Shown: positions 1 through 8,014, counted from the stretch's first letter. The stretch: 64,000 nt of DNA from an uncultured Eubacteriales bacterium (GCA_902496015.1 CABUZJ010000004.1:1-64000); one strand, 5' to 3'. The notes: generated by a model not told the origin, from the sequence alone. Numbers and translations are program-made.

Positions 1-54
1 GAACAACAACACATAGTAAACAGTATAAATCGTGAGGTGAAATATGCTTGTTAA
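1..54 (+). CDS. HsdS-like specificity subunit, 3' end only
   Basis: The window opens inside a reading frame that runs in frame from base 1 to a TAA at 52-54. Its last residues include HIVNSI, the motif that closes a target-recognition half of type I HsdS proteins; the downstream gene ends with the near-identical HIVNTI. The stop lies inside the next gene, whose ATG is at 44, so the two are translationally coupled. It is probably the end of an upstream HsdS or half-HsdS. Only 17 codons are visible, so the call rests on this motif and the neighbour. Confidence 0.45.
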   Translation, partial: EQQHIVNSINREVKYAC

Positions 55-541
55 GTTAAGTGATATTTGTGATATCATTCCAGGATATGCATTTAAGGGA
101 TGTGATTTTTCCAATGATGGTGCTAATGTGGTTAAAATCACCGATATAACCCCTCCTAATGTTGATACCGTCAATTGTTCAAAGGTAAATCTTTCAAATT
201 ATAATTTAAACAAGTTAGAAAAATTCAAGATTAAATCTGGTGATTATATTATTGCTATGACAGGTGCAACAATTGGCAAATTGGGTAAAGTTTCCAGTGG
301 CGAAGCATATCTAAATCAGCGGGTTGCTAAATTCTGTCCAACAGGTATTAATAAACAATATTTGTATTATGTGTTATCAACGAACTGCTTCAATTCTTTT
401 ATAATGAATAATATTGACAGTAGCAGTGCTCAGCCAAATATTAGTTCTTCAAGTATTGGTAGATATACTTTTGATTGTCACGATGAAGATTCGCAACTTC
501 ACATAGTAAACACTATTCATCGCTATTCAAAATTTCCATAA
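44..541 (+). CDS. hsdS: HsdS half (one target-recognition domain), truncated
   Basis: 165 residues with the usual start of a type I restriction target-recognition domain (LSDICDIIPGYAFKG), the central KSGDYIIAMTGATIGKLG segment and the closing HIVNTI motif. Full HsdS proteins have two such domains joined by conserved helices, about 380-450 aa; here the reading stops 8 residues after HIVNTI, so only one half is present. A Shine-Dalgarno GAGGTGA precedes the ATG. The gene is convergent with hsdM and overlaps its 3' end by 29 bases, whereas hsdS normally follows hsdM on the same strand. This looks like an inverted or silent half-gene of a phase-variable locus; no recombinase for it is visible in the window. 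Confidence 0.8.
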   Translation: MLVKLSDICDIIPGYAFKGCDFSNDGANVVKITDITPPNVDTVNCSKVNLSNYNLNKLEKFKIKSGDYIIAMTGATIGKLGKVSSGEAYLNQRVAKFCPTGINKQYLYYVLSTNCFNSFIMNNIDSSSAQPNISSSSIGRYTFDCHDEDSQLHIVNTIHRYSKFP

Positions 542-2021
542 TCTTAGCATCTAGTTCTTTGTCTTTTGCAAATAGTTCTTTTAGTTCTGCTTTGACTTTT
601 TTTATTTCTTCTTCAATTTGTTCTGGTGTCATTTCATTGGAATTGTCAATACCAACATATCTACCAGGTACAAGGGAGTAATCAGCTTCTCTAATTTCTT
701 CTATCGTTGCAGATTTGCAAAAACCTTTTTTATCTTCATAATTTTCTTGTTTTAGCCAATTATGATATGTATCTGATATCTTCTTGATTTCATCATCTGT
801 AAGAACTCTTGTTTTTCTATCAATCATTATCCCCATTTGTCTTGCATCGATGAATAATGTTCTGCCTTTGTTTGCTTTATTTTTTCTTAAGAACCAAGCA
901 CAAACAGGAATTGCAACTGTTGAAAATAATTGGGTTGGCAATGTAACAATTGCATCTACTATTCCATCTTCAAGCATTGCTTTTCTTATTGCATATTCTT
1001 CTTTGCCCGATGTTGAAAGAGATCCATTTGCAAGCAAGAAACCTGCAACACCATTAGGAGCCAACTTAGAAATTATGTGTTGAATCCAAGCATAGTTTGC
1101 ATTCCCTGCTGGCGGAGTGCCATATATCCATCTTGGATCGTTTAATAGTTTTGGTTGACCATAGTCACTAATATTAAATGGTGGATTTGCTAATATATAA
1201 TCTGCTCTTAATGTTGGGTGTTTATCATCGTGGAATGTATCTGCATTAGATAAGCCTAAATTTGCCTCGATGCCACGGATTGCCAAGTTCATTTTTGCAA
1301 GTCTCCATGTGTTAGCTTCTTTTTCTTGACCATATATAGCAATATTATCAATGTTTCCTTGATGTTCTTTTACAAACTTCGCAGAGTGCACAAACATACC
1401 ACCAGAACCACATGCCGGGTCATAGACCTTACCCTTAAAAGGTTCAATCATATTAACAAGCAATTCTACAATGCATCTTGGAGTATAGAATTCGCCACCT
1501 TTTTGTCCTAAACTTTTAAAAAACTCTCCAAGGAAATATTCATAAACTCTACCAAATAAATCACCTTCATAGTTTTTTGTGTCTAGTTTGTTTGTAAACA
1601 AATCAACAAGTTCACCAAGCAATGATTTATCTATCTCCAACTTTGAATATGTTTTTGGCAATATGTTTTTAAGTGTTGGGTTTTCTTTTTCAATTTCAAC
1701 AAATGCATCGTCAAGCACTTTACCTATTTCAGGAGATTTAGTAAATGTTGTAATATATTCCCACCTTGCTTTCTCAGGTATCCAGAAAACCAAATCTTCT
1801 TCATATGCATCTCTATCGTTTTCAAAACCCTCGCCATCAGCAATAAGTTTGTCTCTTCTTACTTCGAATCTATCAGATAAGTATTTCAAAAAAACAAGTC
1901 CAAGCACAACATTCATATAATCATAAGGTGCAACTCCACCTCTCAATTTGTTAGCAGATGCCCATAAAACACTTTCCAGGCTTTCTTGTTTTACAACTTT
2001 ATCTTTCTTTTCTTTAGCCAT
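513..2021 (-). CDS. hsdM: Type I restriction-modification DNA methyltransferase subunit HsdM
   Basis: 502-aa N6-adenine methyltransferase subunit of a type I R-M complex. An HsdM N-terminal helical domain occupies about residues 10-140. SAM-binding motif I DPACGSGGMF is at 201-210 and catalytic motif IV NPPF at 279-282. Length is normal and the frame is intact. It works with HsdS for target recognition and HsdR for cleavage; HsdR is not in the window. A clear AAAGGAG precedes the ATG. The start overlaps the upstream zinc-ribbon gene by 8 bases, so the two are coupled. Its 3' end overlaps a convergent HsdS half rather than running into a co-directional hsdS. Confidence 0.96.
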   Translation of the reverse strand: MAKEKKDKVVKQESLESVLWASANKLRGGVAPYDYMNVVLGLVFLKYLSDRFEVRRDKLIADGEGFENDRDAYEEDLVFWIPEKARWEYITTFTKSPEIGKVLDDAFVEIEKENPTLKNILPKTYSKLEIDKSLLGELVDLFTNKLDTKNYEGDLFGRVYEYFLGEFFKSLGQKGGEFYTPRCIVELLVNMIEPFKGKVYDPACGSGGMFVHSAKFVKEHQGNIDNIAIYGQEKEANTWRLAKMNLAIRGIEANLGLSNADTFHDDKHPTLRADYILANPPFNISDYGQPKLLNDPRWIYGTPPAGNANYAWIQHIISKLAPNGVAGFLLANGSLSTSGKEEYAIRKAMLEDGIVDAIVTLPTQLFSTVAIPVCAWFLRKNKANKGRTLFIDARQMGIMIDRKTRVLTDDEIKKISDTYHNWLKQENYEDKKGFCKSATIEEIREADYSLVPGRYVGIDNSNEMTPEQIEEEIKKVKAELKELFAKDKELDAKIMEILNSDE

Positions 2022-2442
2022 TATTTACTCCTTTAATTTTATCGCTTACAGCAAGTTTAGCCCCACATTTTTTACATGTTATACCATATGTACTTGGAAT
2101 CATAGTACTTCCACTATGCAGATCTACCCATCCGCTTTTCACAACTCCGTATGTCATTGGAATTTGCAAATCATTTTCATACAAACAATTTAAACAAAAA
2201 GGAATTTTGCTCCCATCTGCATACTTTTCATCATCAAGAAAATAATATCCATTATATTTTTTTGCTAACTTTTTTATACTGGAAATTTTTTCCATATTTT
2301 CAAGTTTTTGTGTTAATTTATAATTTTTATCTACTAATTCATTATAATCTTCATATATGTTTTTTAACTTTTCTGCAAGTTCTACATTTTGAACTACTTC
2401 TGGTAATGCCATAACTTTTCTTAATTTTTCCGTTGCGCCCAT
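2014..2442 (-). CDS. Coiled-coil and zinc-ribbon protein in the hsd operon
   Basis: 142 residues. Roughly residues 15-60 are a charged heptad-like helix (ELAEKLKNIYEDYNELVDK and on). The C-terminal half holds two CxxC pairs (FCLNCL and TCKKCG) about 40 residues apart, a probable zinc ribbon. AAAGGAG lies at good spacing from the ATG. It is first in an operon with hsdM, overlapping it by 8 bases. I do not recognise a named family. The position suggests a DNA-binding accessory or regulator of the R-M system, but that is inference from context only. Confidence 0.75.
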   Translation of the reverse strand: MGATEKLRKVMALPEVVQNVELAEKLKNIYEDYNELVDKNYKLTQKLENMEKISSIKKLAKKYNGYYFLDDEKYADGSKIPFCLNCLYENDLQIPMTYGVVKSGWVDLHSGSTMIPSTYGITCKKCGAKLAVSDKIKGVNNG

Positions 2443-2593
2443 TATTTTACTCCTTTAAAAACACATAGTTAATAACTATGAGAAGTTTTAATAAAATTAT
2501 TATAGCATATATTTTTTATTTTTGTATAAAATTATAAAATAAAATCATTTATTATTTGGATTTTTTTAATAAGCATATTAATCAGATTAAAAA

Positions 2594-2620
2594 AAACACT
2601 AGAAAAAAATTCTAGTGTTT
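2594..2620 (-). terminator. Rho-independent terminator after the RloAB-like operon
   Basis: Ten-base arms 2594-2603 (AAACACTAGA) and 2611-2620 with a 7-base loop, followed on the minus strand by a T run. It overlaps the stop codon of the RloB-like gene and so ends that operon. Confidence 0.8.
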
Positions 2621-3242
2621 AAAGTTTTTCTAGTTTTAAAGCCTCAATAAGCATATAAACATTTGTACAAGAATTCCACTCCCAAATTCTAAATCCTTGA
2701 TTTCCAGAATATTGTTTTTCATGTTGCAAAACTCTTTTTTGATAATTAATTTTAGCATTTGTTATAGCATCTTTAATTTTAGGTATAAAATAAGTTTTTA
2801 AAATTTCTTTGTTTGATTTATCATAACCATTATTAATTTTTAACTCTTTTTTACACAAATCATCAATTTCTTTTATGAGTTGATTATTGTCCATTCTTTT
2901 TTCAACTTGTTTATAATGAGATAATAACCAAACTTCAAAAGCCATATTTGAGAATGCTATATTTACATTGCTTTCTTCAGCTAATTTTATTGCTGGTATT
3001 AAAGAATTTTCTTCAAACGTATTATCAATATCAAATACACACCACACTTGATTTGCTTGTTTAACCAAACGAGATGCTATCCTTATTAAATTTAACGGAT
3101 CATCATTATGATATTCAATTTTTACATCATAAATACTTTTTTTGCTTTTAATAAGTTCAAAATAATTTTTTTCAGTTTCTTTTCCATTAGTTAAAATGTA
3201 AAAGGTATCTCTGGTTTTAATTTTCTTTTGTATTCTTGCCAT
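2619..3242 (-). CDS. RloB-like protein (probable Toprim-type nuclease of an abortive-infection pair)
   Basis: 207 aa with the start typical of the RloB family: basic N-terminus, then TNGKETEKNYFELI (residues 18-31), followed by a VFDIDN acidic motif (about 69-74) resembling the Glu...DxD metal site of Toprim folds, and the FEVWLLSHY segment common in the family. RloB genes were named as restriction-linked ORFs beside type I R-M loci, which fits here. The gene starts 1 base after the ATPase gene ends, so they form one operon. By family precedent the ATPase would sense infection and this protein would be the nuclease effector; that is not shown by the sequence. Confidence 0.8.
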   Translation of the reverse strand: MARIQKKIKTRDTFYILTNGKETEKNYFELIKSKKSIYDVKIEYHNDDPLNLIRIASRLVKQANQVWCVFDIDNTFEENSLIPAIKLAEESNVNIAFSNMAFEVWLLSHYKQVEKRMDNNQLIKEIDDLCKKELKINNGYDKSNKEILKTYFIPKIKDAITNAKINYQKRVLQHEKQYSGNQGFRIWEWNSCTNVYMLIEALKLEKL

Positions 3243-3243
3243 C

Positions 3244-4545
3244 TTACACCTTCTTATACATATTTGGCAGATTTGAATAAAACCCAGCCAAATATTTTTT
3301 ACTGAATAAATCTTTTTTTCTTACATTTGTATAATCAACTAGAGAAGATAGCTCGCTCACACCAACTGCATTTTTGCACGTGAAATATATTTGATCTCTT
3401 CGCAAATTATCATCCATAAGCATAACATTATGTGCTGTACAAATTAATTGCGCATTATTTGGATTGTGATCAATAGAATTAAACATTTTAATTAAATAAT
3501 CTGCAACCAAAAAATGTAATTTAGAATCTATTTCATCTAAAAGAATAACATTACCTTTATCAAGCGCATAGAGTATCCATCCTAAATAACATAATAATCG
3601 AATTGTTCCTTCTGAATGAAATCCTCTATCTCTATATAACAAAACTTCAGCATTTTTAACTATATTATCATCTTTATCATATACGTTATAAACAGTATCT
3701 AAATCAATATTGTACATATTTTCATTTTCTTGTTTAATCTGTCCATATTGGTTAGGATTAACTTGTCTTTGCAAATCAAAAGCAAGTAATTCGTTTATAT
3801 TTTTTAAATTCGCAACTTTGTCTTTTATTACTTGCATATTTTGAATACCAATATCAGCTTTTTTCAAAATATTTAATGCTTGATTTTTGTATTTTCCATT
3901 TTCCATTGTATATATATCTAATGAATTAGCATTATGTTCAAAAACTATTATTAGATTTCTAAACCATTCTATTACATCATTCATATACTTTGAAATAGCT
4001 AAATTAAAGCTTAAACTTGCAGATAAAAATAAAGTAGCTTCAGGTACTTTAATAAAGTTTTCATAAATTTTATCGCCCATAACATCTATTTTATTATTTT
4101 CTCTATTAAAAACTTGAGTTAACCTTTCTTGTTTTTTAAATAAATACTCTTTGTTAACTTTACCATGTAAAATTGTAAATCCATATCTATAAAAAATGTT
4201 ATTTTGTATTATCTCAACTTCAAATAAAGACTCTTGATCAACAGCATCTTTATAAAAAGCGAAATAAGCATTATTCTGAATAGTTCCCATTTGTGGCGAA
4301 GATGATGTCAACACTGCATTTCTCATATAAGTTAAACACTTTAACACATTAGATTTTCCTGAAGCATTGGCACCAAAAATAATAGCAGATTTCAATAAAC
4401 TATTATTTTCATCTTGGTTAAATAAGTCTTTATTTACACTAAACGTATTTATGCCATCAAATTCTTTAATAGAAGCAGCCTGTAAACTTAGTTGATTTTC
4501 ATTATAGAATGACTTAGCATTACCAAATCTAAAATTTACTAACAT
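3244..4545 (-). CDS. AAA/ABC-type ATPase, RloA-like partner of RloB
   Basis: 433 aa from the ATG at 4545, chosen because AAGGAGAA (4551-4558) sits just upstream; the frame remains open to 4620 without a better site. Walker A GANASGKS is at 58-65, Walker B ILLDEID at about 334-340 with the following DSKLH, and a switch His in CTAH near residue 372, as in overcoming-lysogenisation/RloA-type ATPases with an SMC-like head. It probably pairs with the adjacent RloB-like protein as an anti-phage module. A near-consensus promoter lies directly upstream (4570-4598). Confidence 0.85.
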   Translation of the reverse strand: MLVNFRFGNAKSFYNENQLSLQAASIKEFDGINTFSVNKDLFNQDENNSLLKSAIIFGANASGKSNVLKCLTYMRNAVLTSSSPQMGTIQNNAYFAFYKDAVDQESLFEVEIIQNNIFYRYGFTILHGKVNKEYLFKKQERLTQVFNRENNKIDVMGDKIYENFIKVPEATLFLSASLSFNLAISKYMNDVIEWFRNLIIVFEHNANSLDIYTMENGKYKNQALNILKKADIGIQNMQVIKDKVANLKNINELLAFDLQRQVNPNQYGQIKQENENMYNIDLDTVYNVYDKDDNIVKNAEVLLYRDRGFHSEGTIRLLCYLGWILYALDKGNVILLDEIDSKLHFLVADYLIKMFNSIDHNPNNAQLICTAHNVMLMDDNLRRDQIYFTCKNAVGVSELSSLVDYTNVRKKDLFSKKYLAGFYSNLPNMYKKV

Positions 4546-4569
4546 AACTTTTCTCCTTGAATTGTGATT

Positions 4570-4598
4570 ATTATAATATAATATATGCAATTTGTCAA
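4570..4598 (-). promoter_or_regulatory. Sigma-A-type promoter of the RloAB-like operon
   Basis: Minus strand TTGACA (4593-4598), a 17-base spacer and TATAAT (4570-4575), both exact consensus, 24 bases upstream of the ATG at 4545. Confidence 0.8.
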
Positions 4599-4750
4599 TT
4601 CTTAATGACAATATTTGCAATTTTTTTTCAAAATTATATATTAAGAATATTAACCATTAAAATAATTTTATACATATTAGCGTAAAAATACATTTGTCTC
4701 ACTTAACAAAACTAAACTAAAAAACTTATTTTATATAAATTTAAACAAAT

Positions 4751-4939
4751 TTACATAGTTTTAGACAGTTTTAAATCACTTGATTTTATTAAAAATATAG
4801 GCGTAGGTGTATGTAGGTGCACAAGTTTTAAAATTTTTTGTACCTATTATAAAAAATACTAGCATTTTTGCTAGTATTTATAAGAGTTTTATTAGCATAG
4901 AGCACAAGTTTTGGTAAAAATATTTTTAAGTTGGTAAGA
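4751..4939 (+). repeat. 189-bp island-flanking repeat, copy A
   Basis: Matches 21534-21722 over the same 189-base length without visible indels and with only scattered substitutions. Shared parts include AAATCACTTGATTT (near-palindrome), GGTGTATGTAGGTGCACAAG, a 10-bp-arm hairpin around TACTAGCATTTTTGCTAGTA (4856-4875), a TAGAGCAC...TTGGTAA segment resembling a decayed tRNA-Thr 5' half, and a terminal TTGGTAAG equal to the tRNA-Thr anticodon loop. The homology extends about 10 bases further left when compared with copy C at 28110. The rest of 4599-5100 holds no gene. Confidence 0.85.
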
Positions 4940-5130
4940 TAAAAAATGACAAATTTTACCACTTAAAAAACAACAAAATTTAACTTAAAAACTGAATATG
5001 CTAATGTAGCACAGTCGGTAGTGCACCGCCTTGGTAAGATTTGAAATGCCTAAAATTATCGACTTAAAAACTTAATAAATTAGCCTATTTTTATAGATAT
5101 GCTACTGTGGCTCAGCGGTAGAGCACTGCC
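4931..5130 (+). repeat. Two tandem 100-bp units, each ending in a tRNA-Thr 5' half (attachment scars)
   Basis: TTGGTAAG, the tRNA-Thr anticodon-loop sequence, occurs at 4931, 5031 and 5131, exactly 100 bases apart. Unit 1 ends with a degenerate tRNA 5' half (5000-5030: GCTAATGTAGCAC...CACCGCC). Unit 2 ends with the 5' half of the intact tRNA (5101-5130). The spacers align loosely (both carry ACTTAAAAA). The pattern is what repeated site-specific integration with crossover in the anticodon loop would leave. Confidence 0.7.
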
Positions 5131-5175
5131 TTGGTAAGGCAGGGGTCACGGGTCCGATTCCCGTCAGTAGCTCCA
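5101..5175 (+). tRNA. tRNA-Thr (anticodon GGT)
   Basis: Complete cloverleaf: acceptor GCTACTG/CAGTAGC, D arm around CTCAGCGGTAGAGC, anticodon stem CTGCC/GGCAG with loop TTGGTAA (anticodon GGT), T arm with GGTCCGATTC, and an encoded CCA at 5173-5175. It is the intact attachment target at the left end of the island. Confidence 0.95.
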
Positions 5176-5186
5176 CTCATTAAAAG

Positions 5187-5229
5187 TCGCTAAAACCCTT
5201 TATTTTCCTCAGGTTTTGGCGATTTTTTT
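5187..5229 (+). terminator. Terminator of tRNA-Thr
   Basis: TCGCTAAAACC (5187-5197) pairs with GGTTTTGGCGA (5212-5222) allowing one G-U, followed by seven T. A degenerate copy of the left arm follows the tRNA relic at 21766-21778. Confidence 0.8.
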
Positions 5230-5269
5230 ATTCTCATTTTTAAACGAAGATTTTAAGTCTAAAAAACAT

Positions 5270-5403
5270 TTGCTGTCAATTTTTGGTGCAATTGCTGTCA
5301 ATATTTGCTCCATAAAAAAGACCGATAGTCAAAAAATCAACTATCGGTCTAAATTGTTCTAATACTATATTAAACGGATATATTTGCTGTCAATTGCTGT
5401 CAA
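5270..5403. repeat. Four direct copies of decamer TTGCTGTCAA beside the tRNA-Thr site
   Basis: Exact copies at 5270-5279, 5292-5301, 5384-5393 and 5394-5403; the last two abut. They lie 95-230 bases from the tRNA attachment site, as integrase arm-type or excisionase sites do. On the minus strand each reads TTGACAGCAA and so also offers a -35-like TTGACA. No copy was seen at the right end of the island. Confidence 0.6.
5319..5350. terminator. Bidirectional hairpin terminator
   Basis: AGACCGATAGT (5319-5329) and its complement ACTATCGGTCT (5340-5350), 10-base loop, A/T runs on both sides. A related weaker AGACCG...CGGTCT pair occurs at 21919-21940, again downstream of a tRNA-Thr 3' sequence. 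Confidence 0.7.
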
Positions 5404-5983
5404 CTTTATTTGTTGTATTTTTTATTTCTTTTACTTCACTTCTAAAAGACTCCAACTCCTGCAAATTACTATCTTTGATAATGCTTGCAGCAAATGGGTG
5501 TTTTTTAATAAAATTGATACTTCTGTTTATTTCTTTTAAAAAATTCTTAGTATCTTCATTTGATATTTCTCTTATTTTTGAATGTAAAATATTTTTTTGC
5601 TGTTCAATTTCTTTAATTCCTTTATTTATTCCAAAAGAAAATGACTGGTATGTCACCATAAGTGTAAGCAATGAAAATAAGAATATTCCTAACAAATTCA
5701 TAAAAGAAAAATCAACAAGATTAAAATTATATCTAATTGTTTCTCCGAGAAACAAAGAAACCATTAAGCTTATTAATGATTGCCAATATTGATTTTTAAT
5801 CTTAATAGTAATTGCCGACATTAATTGAAATAAATATAGTTCTAAAATAAATGCATTAGCCCAAGTATTTATATCCTTTATCCATGAAATATCAATCTCT
5901 AATTTTGAAAGGCCTGTTAATATAGCCCATACCAATGTTATTACCAAACTTGGCCAATTTTTCTTTAAAAATAATTTAATCAT
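5390..5983 (-). CDS. Multi-pass membrane protein with C-terminal coiled coil, unknown function
   Basis: 197 aa. Hydrophobic stretches near residues 10-28, 44-62, 68-84 and 95-115 predict four membrane segments; residues about 120-190 are charged and helical. No family is recognised. The stop codon lies inside the last pair of TTGCTGTCAA decamers, so the gene end and the repeat overlap. It sits between the tRNA-Thr site and an integrase relic, making it cargo or a passenger of the integrated element. An AGAG-type ribosome site upstream is weak. Confidence 0.55.
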   Translation of the reverse strand: MIKLFLKKNWPSLVITLVWAILTGLSKLEIDISWIKDINTWANAFILELYLFQLMSAITIKIKNQYWQSLISLMVSLFLGETIRYNFNLVDFSFMNLLGIFLFSLLTLMVTYQSFSFGINKGIKEIEQQKNILHSKIREISNEDTKNFLKEINRSINFIKKHPFAASIIKDSNLQELESFRSEVKEIKNTTNKVDSN

Positions 5984-6033
5984 ATAAACCTCTATCTCTA
6001 TGGTATTATATCATACTATTATTTTAAATTCAT

Positions 6034-6252
6034 CTACATCTCAAAATCTTTTTCTTTTCTCTTTTTCTTTCTTTCGAGTTCTTTAATCATTCTATCAATT
6101 TCTTCGTCAGTAAGTTCATCATCTTTTGGCTTTTCAATTTCAACTTCTTTCTCTTTTTGTTGTTCTTGAATTCTAGTGTTTAGTCGGTCAGTTGCTTCTC
6201 TTACATAATCACTATTAACAGAGTTATAAACTGTAATTGTAGTAAATACGAA
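6034..6252 (-). pseudogene. C-terminal relic of a tyrosine integrase
   Basis: An open minus-strand frame without a start reads ...TITVYNSVNSDYVREATDRL... then a charged tail ending KEKDFEM and TAG at 6034-6036. The broken integrase at the right end of the window ends the same way (TTYNSVDKSYFQKATDVI, tail ending KIFEM). The YNSV tyrosine region plus acidic tail identifies the last part of an integrase. It is cut at about 6252, where the serine recombinase gene ends, so the serine-recombinase element probably inserted into or deleted it. Its place beside tRNA-Thr fits a former integrase of the site. Confidence 0.65.
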
Positions 6253-7920
6253 CTATAGGCGGTTAACTTTTTGTTTATTTCGTTTAAAATCTATACCATT
6301 TATATTGTCTATGAGTTTATAGTAAATATGAATTTTTCGAGGTTCTTTACTTCCTTTAATGAATTTATCTACTGTTATAAATTCTATTAGTTCTAATGCC
6401 ATTTCTCGAGTTAAAACGGGTGTTTCTATATACTTTTTCACTCTTTGTATAAACTCATCAACATTTTTCTTATTTTGTTCTATTTTCTCTATGCTTTTAT
6501 TTATTTGTGCAATCTCTTTTTCTAAAATTTCCTTTTCTTTTTGATAATTGTTTAGTAGTGATATACAGATATCTTCTGAGATTTTATTTAAAACTTTATC
6601 TTCATAAGTTGATTGAATTAGTTTTTTAACATCATCAAGTCTTTTTACTTTATTTTGCAAATTTTTATTATCAATTGAAAACTTTTCTTTTTGCAAACTT
6701 TCTTGTCTTTGCAAAAATTCTTTTCTTGCTTTTTCTTCATTAAAGTTTATAAAGTTTGCCTTTGATTTTATATCTTGCAAAACAATATTTTCAATATCAT
6801 CAATCTTTATCATGTGGCTTGTACATATTCTTGTACCAAAAACTTTAAACCCACCACAATTATAATTTGCTTGTCGGTATATTCTAGGCCCATTTCTTGA
6901 ATGTCTTGTATTATTCCAACCTATGTGCATTTTACTGCCACAATCTTCACAATACATTAGTCCTGAAAGTGGATGTACAATATCATTTGATTGAACTTTT
7001 CCTTGACTTACAGACCTTTCAATCTCTTTTACCTTATCCCAAAGTTCTTGCGAAATTATTGCTTCATGAGTATTGTAAATTATCACTTTTTCTTCATCTG
7101 GCCTTTTTATTTGCTTTCTATTTTTATAAGAAATATTTGTTGTTCGTAGTTGAACCAAATGCCCTAAGTATGTTGGATTGCGAAGTATTTGCTTTACAAC
7201 ATCACATGTCCAAAGATGATGACTAAATCTATATGCCATAACACCAAATTTTTGAGTCCTATAGTCTGATGGAATTGGTATATTCTCATCATTAAATTTT
7301 ATTGCAATATGTTTTGGACTAATCCCACTTGCTCGCATCTCAAATATTCTTCTTACATTGCTTGCTGCAGGTTCATCTATTATTGGAAGTTTCTTTTCAT
7401 CAGTTCCTTTTACATAACCATAAGGTGCATAGGTTGTTCTATATTTTCCAGCTTTTGCATTGGCTTCAATTACTGCTCGTATTTTTTTACTAGTATTAGC
7501 CGAATGCCATTCATTAAACACATTCATTATTGGCATCATATCCATACCTGTTGTATTTTTTGCAGTATCAACATTATCATTTAAGGCAATAAATCTAATG
7601 TTATACATTGGAAAAATGTAATCTGTATATTGTCCAACTTGAATATAGTTTCTTCCAAACCTAGACAAATCTTTGCAAAGTATTGTGTTTATTTTTCCAC
7701 ACTTAGCATCCTCTAATAATCTTTGAACTCCCGGTCTATCAAATGTTGTTCCAGAATATCCATCATCAACATATATTTCTATCAAATTCCAACCTTGCTC
7801 TAACACATATTTTTCAAGTATAAGTTTTTGATTTTCTATTGATAGAGACTCCCCATTTCTTTCATCATCTCTTGATAATCTTGCATATATACCTACTTTA
7901 ATTTCTTGTTTTGATTCCAT
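6253..7920 (-). CDS. Large serine recombinase (TnpX/TndX type)
   Basis: 555 aa from the ATG at 7920, chosen because AAGGAGG lies just upstream; the frame is open 8 codons further. An N-terminal resolvase domain carries IYARLSRDD with the catalytic Ser at about residue 16 and the CKDLSRFGRN segment. A recombinase domain follows (YLGHLVQLRTTN region), then a Cys-rich zinc domain (YCEDCGSKMHIG ... YNCGGF) and a C-terminal coiled coil from about residue 390. This is the architecture of Tn4451/Tn5397-type transposases, which excise and integrate circular intermediates. It is intact. Confidence 0.93.
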   Translation of the reverse strand: MESKQEIKVGIYARLSRDDERNGESLSIENQKLILEKYVLEQGWNLIEIYVDDGYSGTTFDRPGVQRLLEDAKCGKINTILCKDLSRFGRNYIQVGQYTDYIFPMYNIRFIALNDNVDTAKNTTGMDMMPIMNVFNEWHSANTSKKIRAVIEANAKAGKYRTTYAPYGYVKGTDEKKLPIIDEPAASNVRRIFEMRASGISPKHIAIKFNDENIPIPSDYRTQKFGVMAYRFSHHLWTCDVVKQILRNPTYLGHLVQLRTTNISYKNRKQIKRPDEEKVIIYNTHEAIISQELWDKVKEIERSVSQGKVQSNDIVHPLSGLMYCEDCGSKMHIGWNNTRHSRNGPRIYRQANYNCGGFKVFGTRICTSHMIKIDDIENIVLQDIKSKANFINFNEEKARKEFLQRQESLQKEKFSIDNKNLQNKVKRLDDVKKLIQSTYEDKVLNKISEDICISLLNNYQKEKEILEKEIAQINKSIEKIEQNKKNVDEFIQRVKKYIETPVLTREMALELIEFITVDKFIKGSKEPRKIHIYYKLIDNINGIDFKRNKQKVNRL

Positions 7921-8014
7921 TATTCCTCCTTTTAGAGAAACCAAAACACTGAAAGTAAATACATTTTTATTATAACATAAAAAATGCTAAACTGACAGTG
8001 TTTTTAGAAATCTC

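Noticed and set aside
784..1083. Plus-strand open frames inside hsdM (also 1326-1511, 1579-1920)
   Set aside because: They lie antisense to a well-supported gene, have no ribosome site and no protein-like motif.
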